A stretch of 64,000 nucleotides of DNA, from contig CM068583.1 in assembly GCA_035048485.1 (NCBI GenBank), positions 66,897,306-66,961,305 on the forward strand, given 5' to 3'. Position 1 is the first letter of the stretch. The number at the start of each line of letters is the position of its first letter. This stretch comes from Pteria penguin. Its lineage: Eukaryota > Mollusca > Bivalvia > Pterioida > Pteriidae. The notes under the pieces are model-generated. The model worked only from the letters and a program-made list of their open reading frames with translations, was not told the DNA's origin and made no database searches. Made by a program: the position numbers and the translations under genes. This document shows positions 36,739 through 45,263 of this stretch, in pieces.

Positions 36739-39713
36739 AATACGTTTACTAAGAATATAAAAAACAATTTCATAGTTTATTTGATAATAAAAATTATGAG
36801 AAATGTAGAATTTACATTTAAAATGAATATAACCATATTTACCCGATAGTCGTGTACTCATGTGCATTTACATATAAATGTGCCTGAGTAAACGACAGTA
36901 CGATGGCCAAAATGGAGATACGTCCTGTCAGCACAGGGATGTACGTCCTATGGCCATGTCGGAGGTACGTCCAACGGCCATAATGGAGATACGTCCTGTC
37001 AGCACAGGGAGGTACGTCCTATGGCCGTGTCAGAGGTACGCCCTATGGTCATGTCGGAGGTACACCCTATGGAGGTACGACCTGTAATCACAAGGAGATA
37101 CAACCTATGGCGGTCGGAGGTACGTCCACTGGCCATAATGGAGATACGTCCTGTGATCTGAGAAAGGTACATCCCTTAGCTGTGTCGGAGGTACGTCAAA
37201 TGGCCATAATGGAGATATCATATGGTGATCATAAGGAGGTACGTCCTATGGCCGTGTCGGAGGTACGTCCTATGGCAATAATGGAGATACGACCTGTAAT
37301 CATAAGGAGGTACGTCTTATGGCCGAGTCGGAGGTGCGCCCTATGGCCATAATGGAGATACGTCCTGTGACCTGAGGGAGGTACATCTCGTGGCCGTGTC
37401 GGAGGTACGTCTAATGGCCATAATGGAGATATCATATGGTGATCAGCACAGGGAGGTACGTCCTATGACCGTGTCGGAGGTACGTCCTATGACGATAATG
37501 GAGATACGACCTGTAATCATAAGAAGGTACGTCATATGGCCATGTCGGAGGTACGTCCTATGGCCACAATGGAAACACGTGCTGTGGTCATAAGAAGGTA
37601 CGTTCTCTGGCCGTGTCGGGGATAGGTCCTATGGACATAATGGAGGTATGTCCTGTGATCATAAAGAGGTGCGCCCCATGGTCGTGTCGGAGGTACGCAC
37701 TATGGCCATAATGGAGATACCTCCTGTGCTTATAAAAAGGTACGTCCTTTGTCAGTGTCGGAGGAACGTCCAATAGCCATAATGGAGATACGTCCTGTGA
37801 CCATAATGAGGTACGTCCTATGATCGTGTTGGAGGTACGTTGTATGGAGATAATGGAGATACCTCCTGTGATTATAAGGCGGCACATCCTATGGCCGTGT
37901 CGGTGGTACGTCTTATGGCCAAAATGGAGATACCTCCTGTGATCATAATGAGGTACGTCTTATGGCAATAATGGAGATACCTCCTGTGATTATAAGGCGG
38001 CACGTCCTATGACCGTGTCGGAGGTACGTCCTATGGCCATAATGGAGATACCTCCTGTGATCATAATGAGGTACGTCCTATGGCCGTGTCGGAGGTACGT
38101 CTTATGGCCATAATGGAGATACCTCCTGTAATTATAAGGCGGCACGTCCTATGACCGTGTCGGAGGTACGTCCTATGGCCATAATGAAGATACGACCTGT
38201 AATCATAAGGAGGTACGTCTTATGGCCGAGTCGGAGGTACACCCTATGGAAATAATGGAGGTACGACCTGTAATCATAAAGAGGTACGTCCTATGGCCAT
38301 AATGGAGATACGTCCTGTGATCATAAGGAGGTACGTCCTATGGCCGTGTCGGAGGTACGTCCTATGGCCATTACGGAAATACGACCTGTAATCATCAGAA
38401 GGTACGTCATATGGCCGTGTCGGAGGTACGTCCTATGGCCATTATGGAGATAAGACCTGTAATCATAAGAAGGTACATCCTCTGGCCGTGTCGGGGATAG
38501 GTCCTATGGACATAATGGAGGTATGTCCTGTGATCATAAAGAGGTACGTCCCATGGTCGTGTCGGAGGTTCGTCCTATGGCCATAATGGGAGAGATCCCA
38601 TGGTGATATCCATTGTACGTCCTATGACCGTGTTGGAGATATGTCATATGGCCATAATTGAGGTACTGCCTATGTCCTTGTCAGAGACAACGTCCTTTAC
38701 AACAATTTATTCATTGTGTGAACGTAAAATTTACAAAATTGATAGAAATAACGTAGTTGTTACACTCACAGATTGGCTGTCCATACCTATCTAAGTGGTT
38801 TAATAAATCCTGAATGATTTACACGTAACTCAAATTCGCTTTTTTGTTTTGTTTTACAGACATAAACGAAAGACAAAACCCTTGGACATTACTGAACAGT
38901 TTCATAACAACACCTTCTACCAGCAATGATTGGTCAGCAAATAACATGTGGATGCCATTCGTTGGTATAGAAATGGCAGATACAATTGTTCCACCAAATA
39001 AAGCTCAAAGCGTAGTGAAGAAAACTCAGCTATCCAATACTTTGCATAAAAAACAGTTCGATTTCGCCGACATGGGCGGTACAAATAATGATATTTCAAG
39101 TTTAACAGGCATTGATAATTCAAAAAAACTAAAAGGTGTGCAACATTTTGATGCCGTTATAGACCCAGAATCTTTCATTCCTGCAAACCGAAATAAGGCT
39201 GTGGCCAAAGACTTCGCTAATCGTGTATCCCATGCGAAAGAAATTATTCAAAATACTGTTACATCAAGACAGGAAAGAATGACAACAGCAGCCTTTCCCA
39301 TTCAAAATGATAATCCATACACCACTAAACCCTACAAAAACAAAAATGTCTACCGAATTTACACAACAACACCCAAGCCTTCTACAGTTCAAATATTGCC
39401 AAATTCTGTTGCAGTCGCTATGTTGCCAAATTCTGATGCAATCGGTATGTTGTCAAAATCTGCTGCAGTTCAAATGTCAACCACCTCTGCAGTCCAAACG
39501 TTACCAAAATCTGCTGTAAATTCAAACAACGGAGATATATTTGTTAAGGACTTTGTACTGGACGTCTCTGTTTCCTCGGGCACATCCAAGGGCAGGTCAC
39601 ATGAAGAAGCAAGCAAAGGACTAGCAGCAAGTGGGGGGATGAACAATTTTCCAACTGACAGAGCTGATAGCAGTTTTAGTAAATTATCACAAATGAAAGT
39701 TATATCTACTTAA
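16775..39713 (+). CDS. Secreted AA15-like (chitin-binding type-4 / LPMO-fold) protein lacking the histidine brace, with a long disordered tail; four exons
   Basis: Join of 16775-16984, 26379-26751, 32141-33232 and 38860-39713 gives 2529 nt, 842 residues plus TAA. All junctions are GT-AG and the phases agree (0, 1, 1). Residues 1-30 are a signal peptide with a hydrophobic core (LTYFGCLCVFVTIFL). Residues 31-225 match the AA15 family of copper lytic polysaccharide monooxygenases, known from arthropods, molluscs and other invertebrates: RMLEPPMRSSMWRF, NCGG, GKCGVCGD, GYFEFNVCP, NNWGKC and CADISIL, with ten cysteines (66, 80, 83, 135, 148, 183, 186, 201, 210, 219). The mature N-terminal His of the family is Arg31 here, the second brace His is Ile126, and the axial Phe is Tyr216. 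Oxidative cleavage is therefore unlikely; chitin or glycan binding, or a matrix role, is inferred. Residues 226-842 are low-complexity, rich in Ser/Thr/Asn/Gln/Pro, with NKT, NFS and NST sequons. No homology is recognised in the tail. Confidence 0.85.
17073..17196 (-). repeat. Inverted copy of the CGAAGTGTACTCAAAA dispersed motif, after a 31-bp duplication
   Basis: aatctttatcatatatttat is tandemly duplicated at 17075-17133. At 17136-17196 gaagtataacgctcaacttt, tgagtacacttcgta and a (gaa)n run match the reverse complement of 51572-51625. Confidence 0.75.
17197..17660. repeat. 22-bp minisatellite in intron 1
   Basis: About 21 copies of a unit reading aatcacggttactaaaccac plus ac/cc. Confidence 0.92.
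17661..18020. other. Intronic spacer, T-rich
   Basis: A T/G-rich stretch between two minisatellites; the short open frames are low-complexity Phe/Val runs. No gene. Confidence 0.5.
18021..18972. repeat. 40-bp minisatellite in intron 1
   Basis: About 24 units with gtagctttctcgggacaccg then tccttatatacgtggcattg. Units with a shortened tgcctgattg end recur every 80-120 bases, indicating two- or three-unit blocks. Confidence 0.93.
19522..20098. repeat. 39-bp minisatellite in intron 1
   Basis: Units of 36-39 bp: tacttttctgttagtttgat, then aatcagtttgctctattca, or the shortened attagtttgctctattca. Open frames over it are periodic artefacts. Confidence 0.93.
20099..20639. other. Intron 1, no feature recognised
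   Basis: AT-rich, no tandem repeats and no coding signal. Confidence 0.5.
20640..20895 (+). pseudogene. Retroelement C-terminal fragment (same class as 7911-8930)
   Basis: GISYPNFYGDLAYKLRRLRY followed by a KIVRRLLNRQYD..IIAKTI stretch resembles the region after the reverse-transcriptase domain in RYIDDVLS-type elements (YPxFYGDLxYK). It is truncated at both ends and in the opposite orientation to the 7.9-kb fragment. The adjacent 20896-21290 is probably its 3' non-coding part; 21235-21287 recurs inverted near 29235-29290. Confidence 0.55.
21309..22125 (+). repeat. Interspersed repeat with five ~147-bp tandem units between inverted cgcccgcattt ends
   Basis: Starts with tatacgcccgcattt...aaatgtgggcgtatt and a (tccg)n stretch, and ends with gatgtgggcgtatcatgcac. 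Units beginning near gggcttctcctccttaacta and containing gtgtcatatgaaagg repeat about every 147 bases (aaaactttt at 21442, 21590, 21737, 21884, 22028). This is a widespread mollusc repeat style; the open frames inside are incidental. Confidence 0.8.
22126..23639. other. Intron 1, no feature recognised
   Basis: Unique-looking AT-rich DNA; the short minus-strand frames have no recognisable similarity. Confidence 0.5.
23640..23714. repeat. Poly-A and (caaa)n low-complexity run
   Basis: C-rich stretch, then 19 A, then about eight caaa units; possibly the tail of an old retroposed copy. Confidence 0.8.
23840..24775 (-). repeat. Interspersed repeat: ~115-bp units ending in a GGACAGACTGACGG tract
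   Basis: Units contain ttgaacaaagggcaataact, cttgatc..aagtttcagc and ctgtaagcatg..aagaaaag. The end at 24650-24770 has stacked acagacagactgacgg motifs and ttcaccggtgggggacta. Non-coding. Confidence 0.8.
24776..25604. other. Intron 1, no feature recognised
   Basis: No tandem structure, no coding signal. Confidence 0.5.
25605..26165. repeat. Degenerate tandem repeat of ~55-65 bp
   Basis: Motifs of the type ttcgttgtccgtgtcact..c..catatactgttt recur roughly ten times with heavy divergence. It is an old minisatellite shortly before exon 2. Confidence 0.55.
26379..26751 (+). CDS. Exon 2 of the AA15-like gene: domain core
   Basis: Encodes residues 71-194 plus one base. The acceptor is cttttcag and the donor G|GTAAGA. 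It contains GKCGVCGD (78-85), a YYHGDDYINVTID strand and SNIKGYFEFNVCP (124-136), where the family has Asn-His-x-Gly; here it is Asn-Ile-Lys-Gly. The CKRC pair (183-186) and WKW follow. The absence of the second brace histidine is read directly from codon ATC. Confidence 0.88.
27095..27650. repeat. Degenerate AT-rich tandem repeat in intron 2
   Basis: Repeats of ataactataacagttat with agcagcatcaaacaattat, of irregular length (about 35-45 bp). Confidence 0.75.
27770..28190. repeat. Three diverged ~110-130-bp direct repeats
   Basis: Each unit has a tcactcaag.g.aaaat start, gtcagatgcatcatc and a ggtaactgtagcac block. About three copies, strongly diverged. Confidence 0.6.
28249..29047. mobile_element. 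Foldback DNA transposon, 785 bp, with 7-bp target duplications
   Basis: Element 28256-29040, flanked by cttgaaa on both sides (28249-28255 and 29041-29047). The arms 28256-28544 and 28760-29040 are inverted copies of ~285 bp around a ~215-bp loop. Termini cacaggcac / gtgcctgtg. No transposase frame inside, so it is non-autonomous. A deletion derivative with the same termini lies at 31169-31329. Confidence 0.88.
29048..29407. other. Intron 2 stretch with two dispersed-repeat fragments
   Basis: 29095-29165 is the inverted partner of 5015-5085. 29235-29290 is the inverted partner of 21235-21287. No gene. Confidence 0.6.
29408..29635. repeat. 27-bp minisatellite in intron 2
   Basis: About eight copies of a unit reading caaatggcagtaacaataaa plus atgggat. 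Because 27 is a multiple of three, three overlapping open frames result; none looks like a protein. Confidence 0.92.
30327..32068. mobile_element. Non-autonomous PIF/Harbinger-like element with nested foldback copy
   Basis: Termini at 30330 (ggggactaccgtttgattct) and 32065 (reverse complement gaggacgaccatttgattct) form ~22-bp inverted ends flanked by TAA on both sides (30327-30329 and 32066-32068). Subterminal motifs of the type aaataaatattctgactcg occur near both ends. A 3-bp TWA duplication is the PIF/Harbinger mark. No transposase is seen. The foldback element 31169-31329 sits inside it. Confidence 0.6.
31162..31336. mobile_element. Short foldback element, 161 bp (derivative of the 28256 element)
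   Basis: 31169-31329 has the same cacaggcac / gtgcctgtg termini and arm sequence (gttacatgaagagtgc...), reduced to two ~65-75-bp arms. It is flanked by cttaaca and cgtaaca, a 7-bp duplication with one mismatch. The pairing includes an 11-G run. Confidence 0.85.
32141..33232 (+). CDS. Exon 3 of the AA15-like gene: domain end and first half of the tail
   Basis: The acceptor is taatctacag. The exon completes Gly195 and continues NNWGKCSDGFGGLGCGD..EEYYNCADISIL (to residue 225), the standard C-terminal end of an AA15 domain. About 333 residues of Thr/Ser/Asn/Gln-rich tail follow, with a PPPP run and several His-rich spots. The donor A|GTATGT at 33233 gives phase 1. If this donor is not used, translation adds only S-M-Y and stops at 33243, giving a possible 561-residue short form. 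Confidence 0.85.
33690..35945. repeat. 24-bp minisatellite arranged in ~71-bp trimers, block 1 (intron 3)
   Basis: The basic unit is ggaggtacgtcctatggcc plus five more bases. Three versions follow one another: one ending gccgtgtc, one ending gccataat, and one with gatacgtcctgtgatcat. Together they make a ~71-bp higher-order unit. Confidence 0.93.
35946..36890. mobile_element. Insertion splitting the 24-bp array, with inverted repeat and (TA)n core
   Basis: The tandem array is interrupted here. 36533-36594 and 36782-36843 are inverted copies (ggtaaatatggttatatt... / ...aaccatatttacc) pairing over ~62 bases with few mismatches, enclosing a ~90-bp TA dinucleotide run (36652-36735). This is a MITE-like foldback. 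The left part (35946-36530) has no recognised content. I could not define target duplications. Confidence 0.65.
36891..38680. repeat. 24-bp minisatellite in ~71-bp trimers, block 2 (intron 3)
   Basis: Same unit and same three-version order as 33690-35945. Ends about 180 bp before exon 4. Confidence 0.93.
38860..39713 (+). CDS. Exon 4 (last) of the AA15-like gene: C-terminal tail
   Basis: The acceptor gttttacag is preceded by a T-rich tract. The first two bases (AC) complete an Asn codon with the A left by exon 3. The exon encodes residues 560-842, ending at TAA 39711-39713. Around 39385-39525 a short degenerate repeat (LPNSVAVAM, LPNSDAIGM, LSKSAAVQM, LPKSAV) suggests internal duplication of about 11-residue units. 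No domain is recognised. The upstream frame is open only as far as the intron tract, which supports this acceptor. Confidence 0.82.
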
Positions 39714-40619
39714 TGTCAGACATGTAAGCGGGAGTATTGCCTAGGATAACAAGTCACTTCATTGTCTGCATGCGCTCTTTATTAGCAAATCGTTCACTTC
39801 TTCGCAGATGTTAGTGTTTTCTCAATTGCACTTTCTGTTGGATAATGAGTTACGAATTATACATTTTTGTTCATTGTATGCTCTGGATTCCATTATAAAA
39901 AGTAAACGACATATTATGGAATTGCAAATTTATTTACTTTTTCCTAGAAAAACGTTTAGCATATGATACTTATTTCCCCTTGAAATGATTTAATACCTTG
40001 ACATCAAAGCATACCGAAACATGTAAAATTCGGTCTTTTGCGTGTTTTCTGTTAATTTGATTAAAACCGTTTTCTTTATCCTTTTCTATATTCTTTTGAT
40101 ACATAAACAAAGATCAGTCACAGCTAAGGGCAGTAAATGATAGTGTTTCTATCATACTCTAGTATCTATAATGTAATACACCGAAGAAATTGTATTACAA
40201 TAACATAATAAGTAATGACAATGGCCTGAAGGAGCAAGTACCTAACAGGTTCATGTCACATATCAAAAATACACACATTATGCTTGATGAACAGCATAAA
40301 ACGAATATATACATATATATTTATGTATATACGTAGTTACTTATTTCAAAATAGTGATAATTTTTCCCATATACATGTGTTCGTACATTAAATGATCTAT
40401 TGTTTAACTATTCCGTTTAGTCTTAAAAACTTCTATATTATTCTTTATTATTTTGAATTGTGAATATTTTTCCTCCGAGGTTTGTGTATTCATTTGTCTG
40501 ACCGACCAAATTAACAGAGGAAATTAAAGATGTTCTAACGTTAACAATATATAATAATTAATTGATAAAGTCTCGAGTTCAACCATGACTACAGAATTAG
40601 TGAAAACTCTGCATCACCA
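39714..40619 (+). other. 3' flank / UTR of the AA15-like gene
   Basis: AT-rich, no coding signal. I find no canonical AATAAA close to the stop; an ATTAAA at about 40388 is the best variant, with low certainty. Confidence 0.4.
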
Positions 40620-42225
40620 CAGACAGTATGGCACCTGAAGTTCTGGCCTCGTCATGGGATAAGACCACAGACTGTATGACACCTGAAGTTCTTCTGGCTT
40701 CGTCACGGGATCAGGCCACAGACTGTATGACACCTGAAGTTCTACTGGCCTCGTCACGGGATGAGACCACAGACTGTATGACACCTGAAGTTCTACTGGC
40801 CTCGTCACGGGTTGAGACCACAGACTGTATGACACCTGAAGTTCTACTGGTCTCGTCACGGGATGAGACCACAGACTGTATGACACCTGAAGTTCTACTG
40901 GCCTTGTCACGGGATGAGACCACAGACTGCATGACACCTGAGTTCTACTGGCCTCGTCTTGGGATGAGACCACAGACTGTATGACACCTGAAGTTCTACT
41001 GGCCTCGTCACGGGATGAGACCACAGACTGTATGACACCTGAAGTTCTACTGACCTCGTTACGGGATCAGGCAACAGACTGTGTGACACCTGAAGTTCTA
41101 CTGGCTTCGTCACGGGATGAGACCACAGACTGTATGACACCTGAAGTTCTACTGGCCTCGTCACGGGATGAGACCACAGACTGTATGACACCTGAAGTTC
41201 TACTGGCCTCGTCACGGGATGAGACCACAGACTGTATGACACCTGAAGTTCTTCTGGCTTCGTTACGGGATCAGGCCACAGACTGTATGACACCTGAAGT
41301 TCTACTGGCCTCGTCACGGGATGAGACCACAGACTGTATGACACCTGAAGTTCTACTGGCTTCGTCACGGGATCAGGCCACAGACTGTATGACACCTGAA
41401 GTTCTACTGGCCTCGTCACGGGATGAGACCACAGACAGTTCGTCACGAGATCAGGCCACAGACTGTATGACACCTGAAGTTCTACTGGCCTCGTTACGGG
41501 ATCAGGCCACAGACTGTATGACACCTGAAGTTCTACTGGCCTCGTCACGGGATGAGACCAGACTGCATGACACCTGAAGTTCTACTGGCCTCGTCACGGG
41601 ATGAGATCACAGACTGTATGACACCTGAAGTTCTACTGGCCTCGTCACGGGATGAGACCACAGACTGTATGACACCTGAAGTTCTTCTAGCTTCGTCACG
41701 GGATCAGGCCACAGACTGTATGATACCTGAAGATCTACTGGCCTCGTCACGGGAAGAGACCACAGACTGTATGACACCTGAAGATCTTCTGGCCTCGTCA
41801 CGGGATGAGACCACAGACTGTATGGCACCTTAAGTTCTTCTGGCTTCGTCACGGGATCAGGTCACAGACTGTATGACACCTGAAGTTCTACTGGCCTTGT
41901 CACGGGATGAGACCACAGACTGTATGACACCTTAAGTTCTACTGGCCTCGTCACGGGATGGGACCACAGACTGTATGACACCTGAAGTTCTACTGGCTTC
42001 GTCACGGGATGAGACCACAGACTGTATGACACCTGAAGTTCTTCTGGCCTCGTTACGGGATCAGACAACAGACTGTATGACACCTGAAGTTCTACTGGCC
42101 TCGTCACGGGATGAGACCACAGACTGCATGACACCTGAAGTTCTTCTGGCCTCGTTACTTGATCAGGCCACAGACTGTATGACACCTGAATTTCTTCTGG
42201 CCTCGTCACGGGACGAGACATACTG
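40620..42225. repeat. 51-bp minisatellite, about 31 copies
   Basis: The unit is agaccacagactgtatgaca, then cctgaagttctactggcctc, then gtcacgggatg (51 bp, 17 codons). A variant ending gggatcaggcc recurs. Because 51 is a multiple of three, long open frames appear on both strands (up to ~213 codons). They are broken by stop-containing units (ccttaagtt) and by frame-shifting deletions. Confidence 0.95.
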
Positions 42226-42571
42226 TAGTAATATAATCATTTTAAATGCCCCGATATAACTTGGGATGTGGGACGTTCGTTGCCGAACTAATGCCCCTCT
42301 GCCCATCCGTACGATCTAGTGCACGCTTAGAATTACACCATTACAAAATTGATATGATGGCTGTATATCAAAAGGTCACTGTAGTATTGATAATAGCCAT
42401 TTATCCCGATATGTGTTTGTTAAGCCCTTGTGAGAATTTTACCTACGATATATATATATAGTTGGGGAAAGGTTTACTGGGACTTCTATGCAATTTCTAT
42501 TAATATTCGTTAATGTGTAGACTTGAAATCCTCATAAGGAAATAAATTCCACCAAAGACCCTTGATTAATT
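42226..42571. other. Intergenic, no feature recognised
   Basis: No gene or tandem repeat seen. Confidence 0.45.
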
Positions 42572-42720
42572 ATTATTGGTCATTGTTTTACGTCACTCCT
42601 GGGTTATTTCACGTATATGGTGACGGCATCTGCCTGATGCATTGCATAGAAATTTCTACATTTGCAACGGACCCACCCGAAGCAGTGAGAGATCTTTTAC
42701 GTGCCACGCCTACCGTGACA
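42572..42720 (-). mobile_element. SINE body fragment (same family as 7283-7566)
   Basis: About 149 bases match the body of the complete SINE (tgttttacgtcactcc, ggtgacggcatctgcctgat, gcaacggacccacccgaagc) with a few changes. The tRNA-like head is missing: the copy stops at taccgtgaca. Confidence 0.88.
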
Positions 42721-45022
42721 TTGGGAAAGCACCACCTTTGCTATATTTTTAAAGATTTTCTTTCTTTACCAATATTTACACGGGACATCATGAATGATCA
42801 TTATCGAAAGTTTTAGACAATAATATAACTTTTACTATTCTCCTTTAGATAAATATAGGTTTTTCTCAATTTCTAGCAATTTTTGTTGAAAATAATAAGT
42901 TTTTGCCCTAAAAATGTTTAACAAAATAAAACATGTCTTTAGGCTATTGATTGTTTATGATGTCAGCATATAGACATGGGGATTAAAAACCAGAAAATAA
43001 ATTTTCAGTGATACAAGTTCAAACTTGATGGTTTCTACTTTCAAATATCAAATGCCCCAAGGTTCAAAGTGCTTGATTTTTTTTTGCTGCATTTCACATA
43101 CCTGCAAGGTTTCAGAGAATCATACCCTTTAAATCCCAACTTGTGTAGGGCACGGGAACATGGGCGTTTGGTGAATCAAGGACAATAATTAATGCAACTT
43201 GATTTCGAACATAGAGTCTGACCTCCTGAGGGACAAATGGGTGGGGTTATATACTCTTATTTGTGGTTTTTTTTCTTCCAGACTAATATACATAGTATGT
43301 ATACTTAAATACAAATGATCCAATGAGAAATAAATTTGCAGTTGTGCACCTTGGTTTCCTACTGGGAATCTAGCCCCTAGAGCAGGACGAATGTTGAGTA
43401 AAAATCTTGTATGTGCTTCTCCTTCTTAAGTTTTATAGATCCAAATGATCTGATGGTGGTATGTGAAAGGGAAATACCTGCAGCTGTGGGTCTTTTGCTT
43501 CAAACAGGGGGTTTGGCATGAATATTGCACCAATTAGCCAAAGGATCAAGTGAGCTATTGTTATAGCGTGTCGTCAAATTTTCAAATCCTTCAGACACAT
43601 GGAAGGGATATGTATGATTCTACATGAGGATGAGGTACTCAAAGGAGGTCAGCACATGTGGTTTTGTTTTTAGCTATATCAGTCAGATACTTCAAGGGCT
43701 GGATCCAGGGTAGTGACATAGGCCTAAATGGGTACTAATCTTTCATAAGTTTTTTCTTCTGCCCATCTCATCAAACGTTACAAAATGCATTTAATAAAGG
43801 GATTAAGATGGGCGTTTTAAGCTTTTTTTGGTTTTCATCCCATTCTGAAATCAAATTTTTAATACATTTTTCAGCTAATTTCAGCTTTGTCACTGGTGCA
43901 CATTTCCAGATAGCCTCTTTGGTGTTCTAGTTTGTTATCCGATTTTGAGGAAATAATGTTATTGTGAAAAATTTGATGGACACCTAGATATATTTTGGCT
44001 AGTTCTGTTCATGGGTAGATGCTGGGTAGGAGCAGGAGGGTACCATCCATTGCAAACAGAAACTTCAGATAAGCTGAATAGAATGAGAAACTAAATACAT
44101 GTAGTACAGTGTCCAACAGTGTTGAGGTGGTATTTTATGTTACATTCTGGGTTGAAGTTAGAACTTGATAAAATTCTGACACTAATTTTATCCTGTGCTC
44201 ATATCCTCAGGTGAGCGATATAGGCTCATTTTGGCCTCTTATTAGTTCACCACTAAAGGTGACTATAGGTTTTCACTCTGTCTATCCATCTATCAGTATG
44301 TTTGTCTGAGACACTTTGGTTTTCCAGACTTTTTTGACAACCATTTAAGTTACTGATTCAAAATTTGGTATGTAGCTTAGTATCACTGAGTTACAGACCA
44401 AGGGTGAGTTTGGTCAAAACTGACATATTTTTGGAGGCGTTACGGCCTTTGGACTTAGTAAATTTAAGGAAACCAGTGAGGGACATGTATTACTTTTCCA
44501 ATGCTCAATATGCTTGTTTGTATATTGAGAGCTTTTTATCCCTTAATGACAATAATTAAATCAAGGGACAGAAAAATACTGTATGGTGAAATTGCATGTA
44601 TAACTTGCTCCCCTTCTATGTTTTAGTAGCTACTACCAGAACCCCTGGGACGCTGCTTAAGATTTACTACTAAGACAATTGTTAAGGTATACTTCTAAAC
44701 CTCATTTCACAATACATATAAGAAGAAATGTGAATATCACCAAAGTCAAGTTGTCCCTTTTTGGAGTCTTAAGGACACACACAAATGAAATTTTCTTTTT
44801 ATGTAAAAATTCCAGTGTAAGATTGTTTTGCATTAGTTTATTCAAAATGCACCTTATTTTATCAGAAAAATTTATAACCACAAAAAAGGGATACTGGTTT
44901 ACAATAAACATGGGAACCCCCCCCCCCAAATAAACAAAACAACAAACAAACAATACATCAGGATACTGCATAAAAGCTGGCTTCACCAGAATAAACAAAC
45001 GGCTTCACCTGCACATCATAGT
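42721..45022. repeat. Dispersed-repeat-derived intergenic DNA
   Basis: No gene. 43540-43565 (ccaaaggatcaagtgagct) and 44205-44240 (caggtgagcgatataggctc) resemble the CTCACTTGRTCCTTTGG...CAGGTGAGC ends of a repeat also seen at 58095-58125. The rest is AT-rich and unassigned. A 13-C run lies at 44917-44929. Confidence 0.45.
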
Positions 45023-45028
45023 TTTATT
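45023..45028 (-). terminator. Candidate polyadenylation signal of RALBP1
   Basis: AATAAA on the minus strand about 90 bases after the stop codon at 45117. It is the first canonical hexamer downstream. The assignment is by position only; transcript ends would decide it. Confidence 0.45.
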
Positions 45029-45116
45029 AATATTGTTATATATAAATGGTCCCTTGTTTTAGCACTGTGTCTGATTTTAAATATTGCACATGTAGGTATA
45101 ATCTCCATCTCCTCAG

Positions 45117-45263
45117 TTAACCAACAATGTCTCTGTCAAGAATAGATTCTGCACAGAGTGAATTCTCCAAATGTTTTTGTTGTAGCATTCTAATCTCTAC
45201 TTTTACACCCAGACAGATCATTCGTTCTTCATGAATTTTCTGGCATAGTTCTCCATTTTTTCT
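45117..45263 (-). CDS. RALBP1: RALBP1 last exon
   Basis: The acceptor is attttttag. The exon has 48 codons and a TAA stop at 45117-45119. [20 protein letters not shown] followed by KVEIRMLQQ aligns with the vertebrate NHLNQAIHEEREAIIELRVQ coiled coil. The final ~18 residues ([18 protein letters not shown]) have no obvious counterpart; the longer vertebrate C-terminus is absent. Confidence 0.87.
   Translation of the reverse strand, partial: RKNGELCQKIHEERMICLGVKVEIRMLQQKHLENSLCAESILDRDIVG

Noticed and set aside
34308..38794. Many 60-100-codon frames over the intron 3 array
   Set aside because: The 24-bp unit keeps frames open; both strands are affected and all lie inside an intron.
40614..42259. 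Long open frames on both strands (up to ~213 codons) with a repeating TPEVLLASSRDETTDCM-type peptide
   Set aside because: The DNA is a 51-bp (17-codon) minisatellite, so any frame without a stop in one unit stays open. Frames are broken by mutated units, both strands are equally open, and no flanking exon or start context supports a gene.
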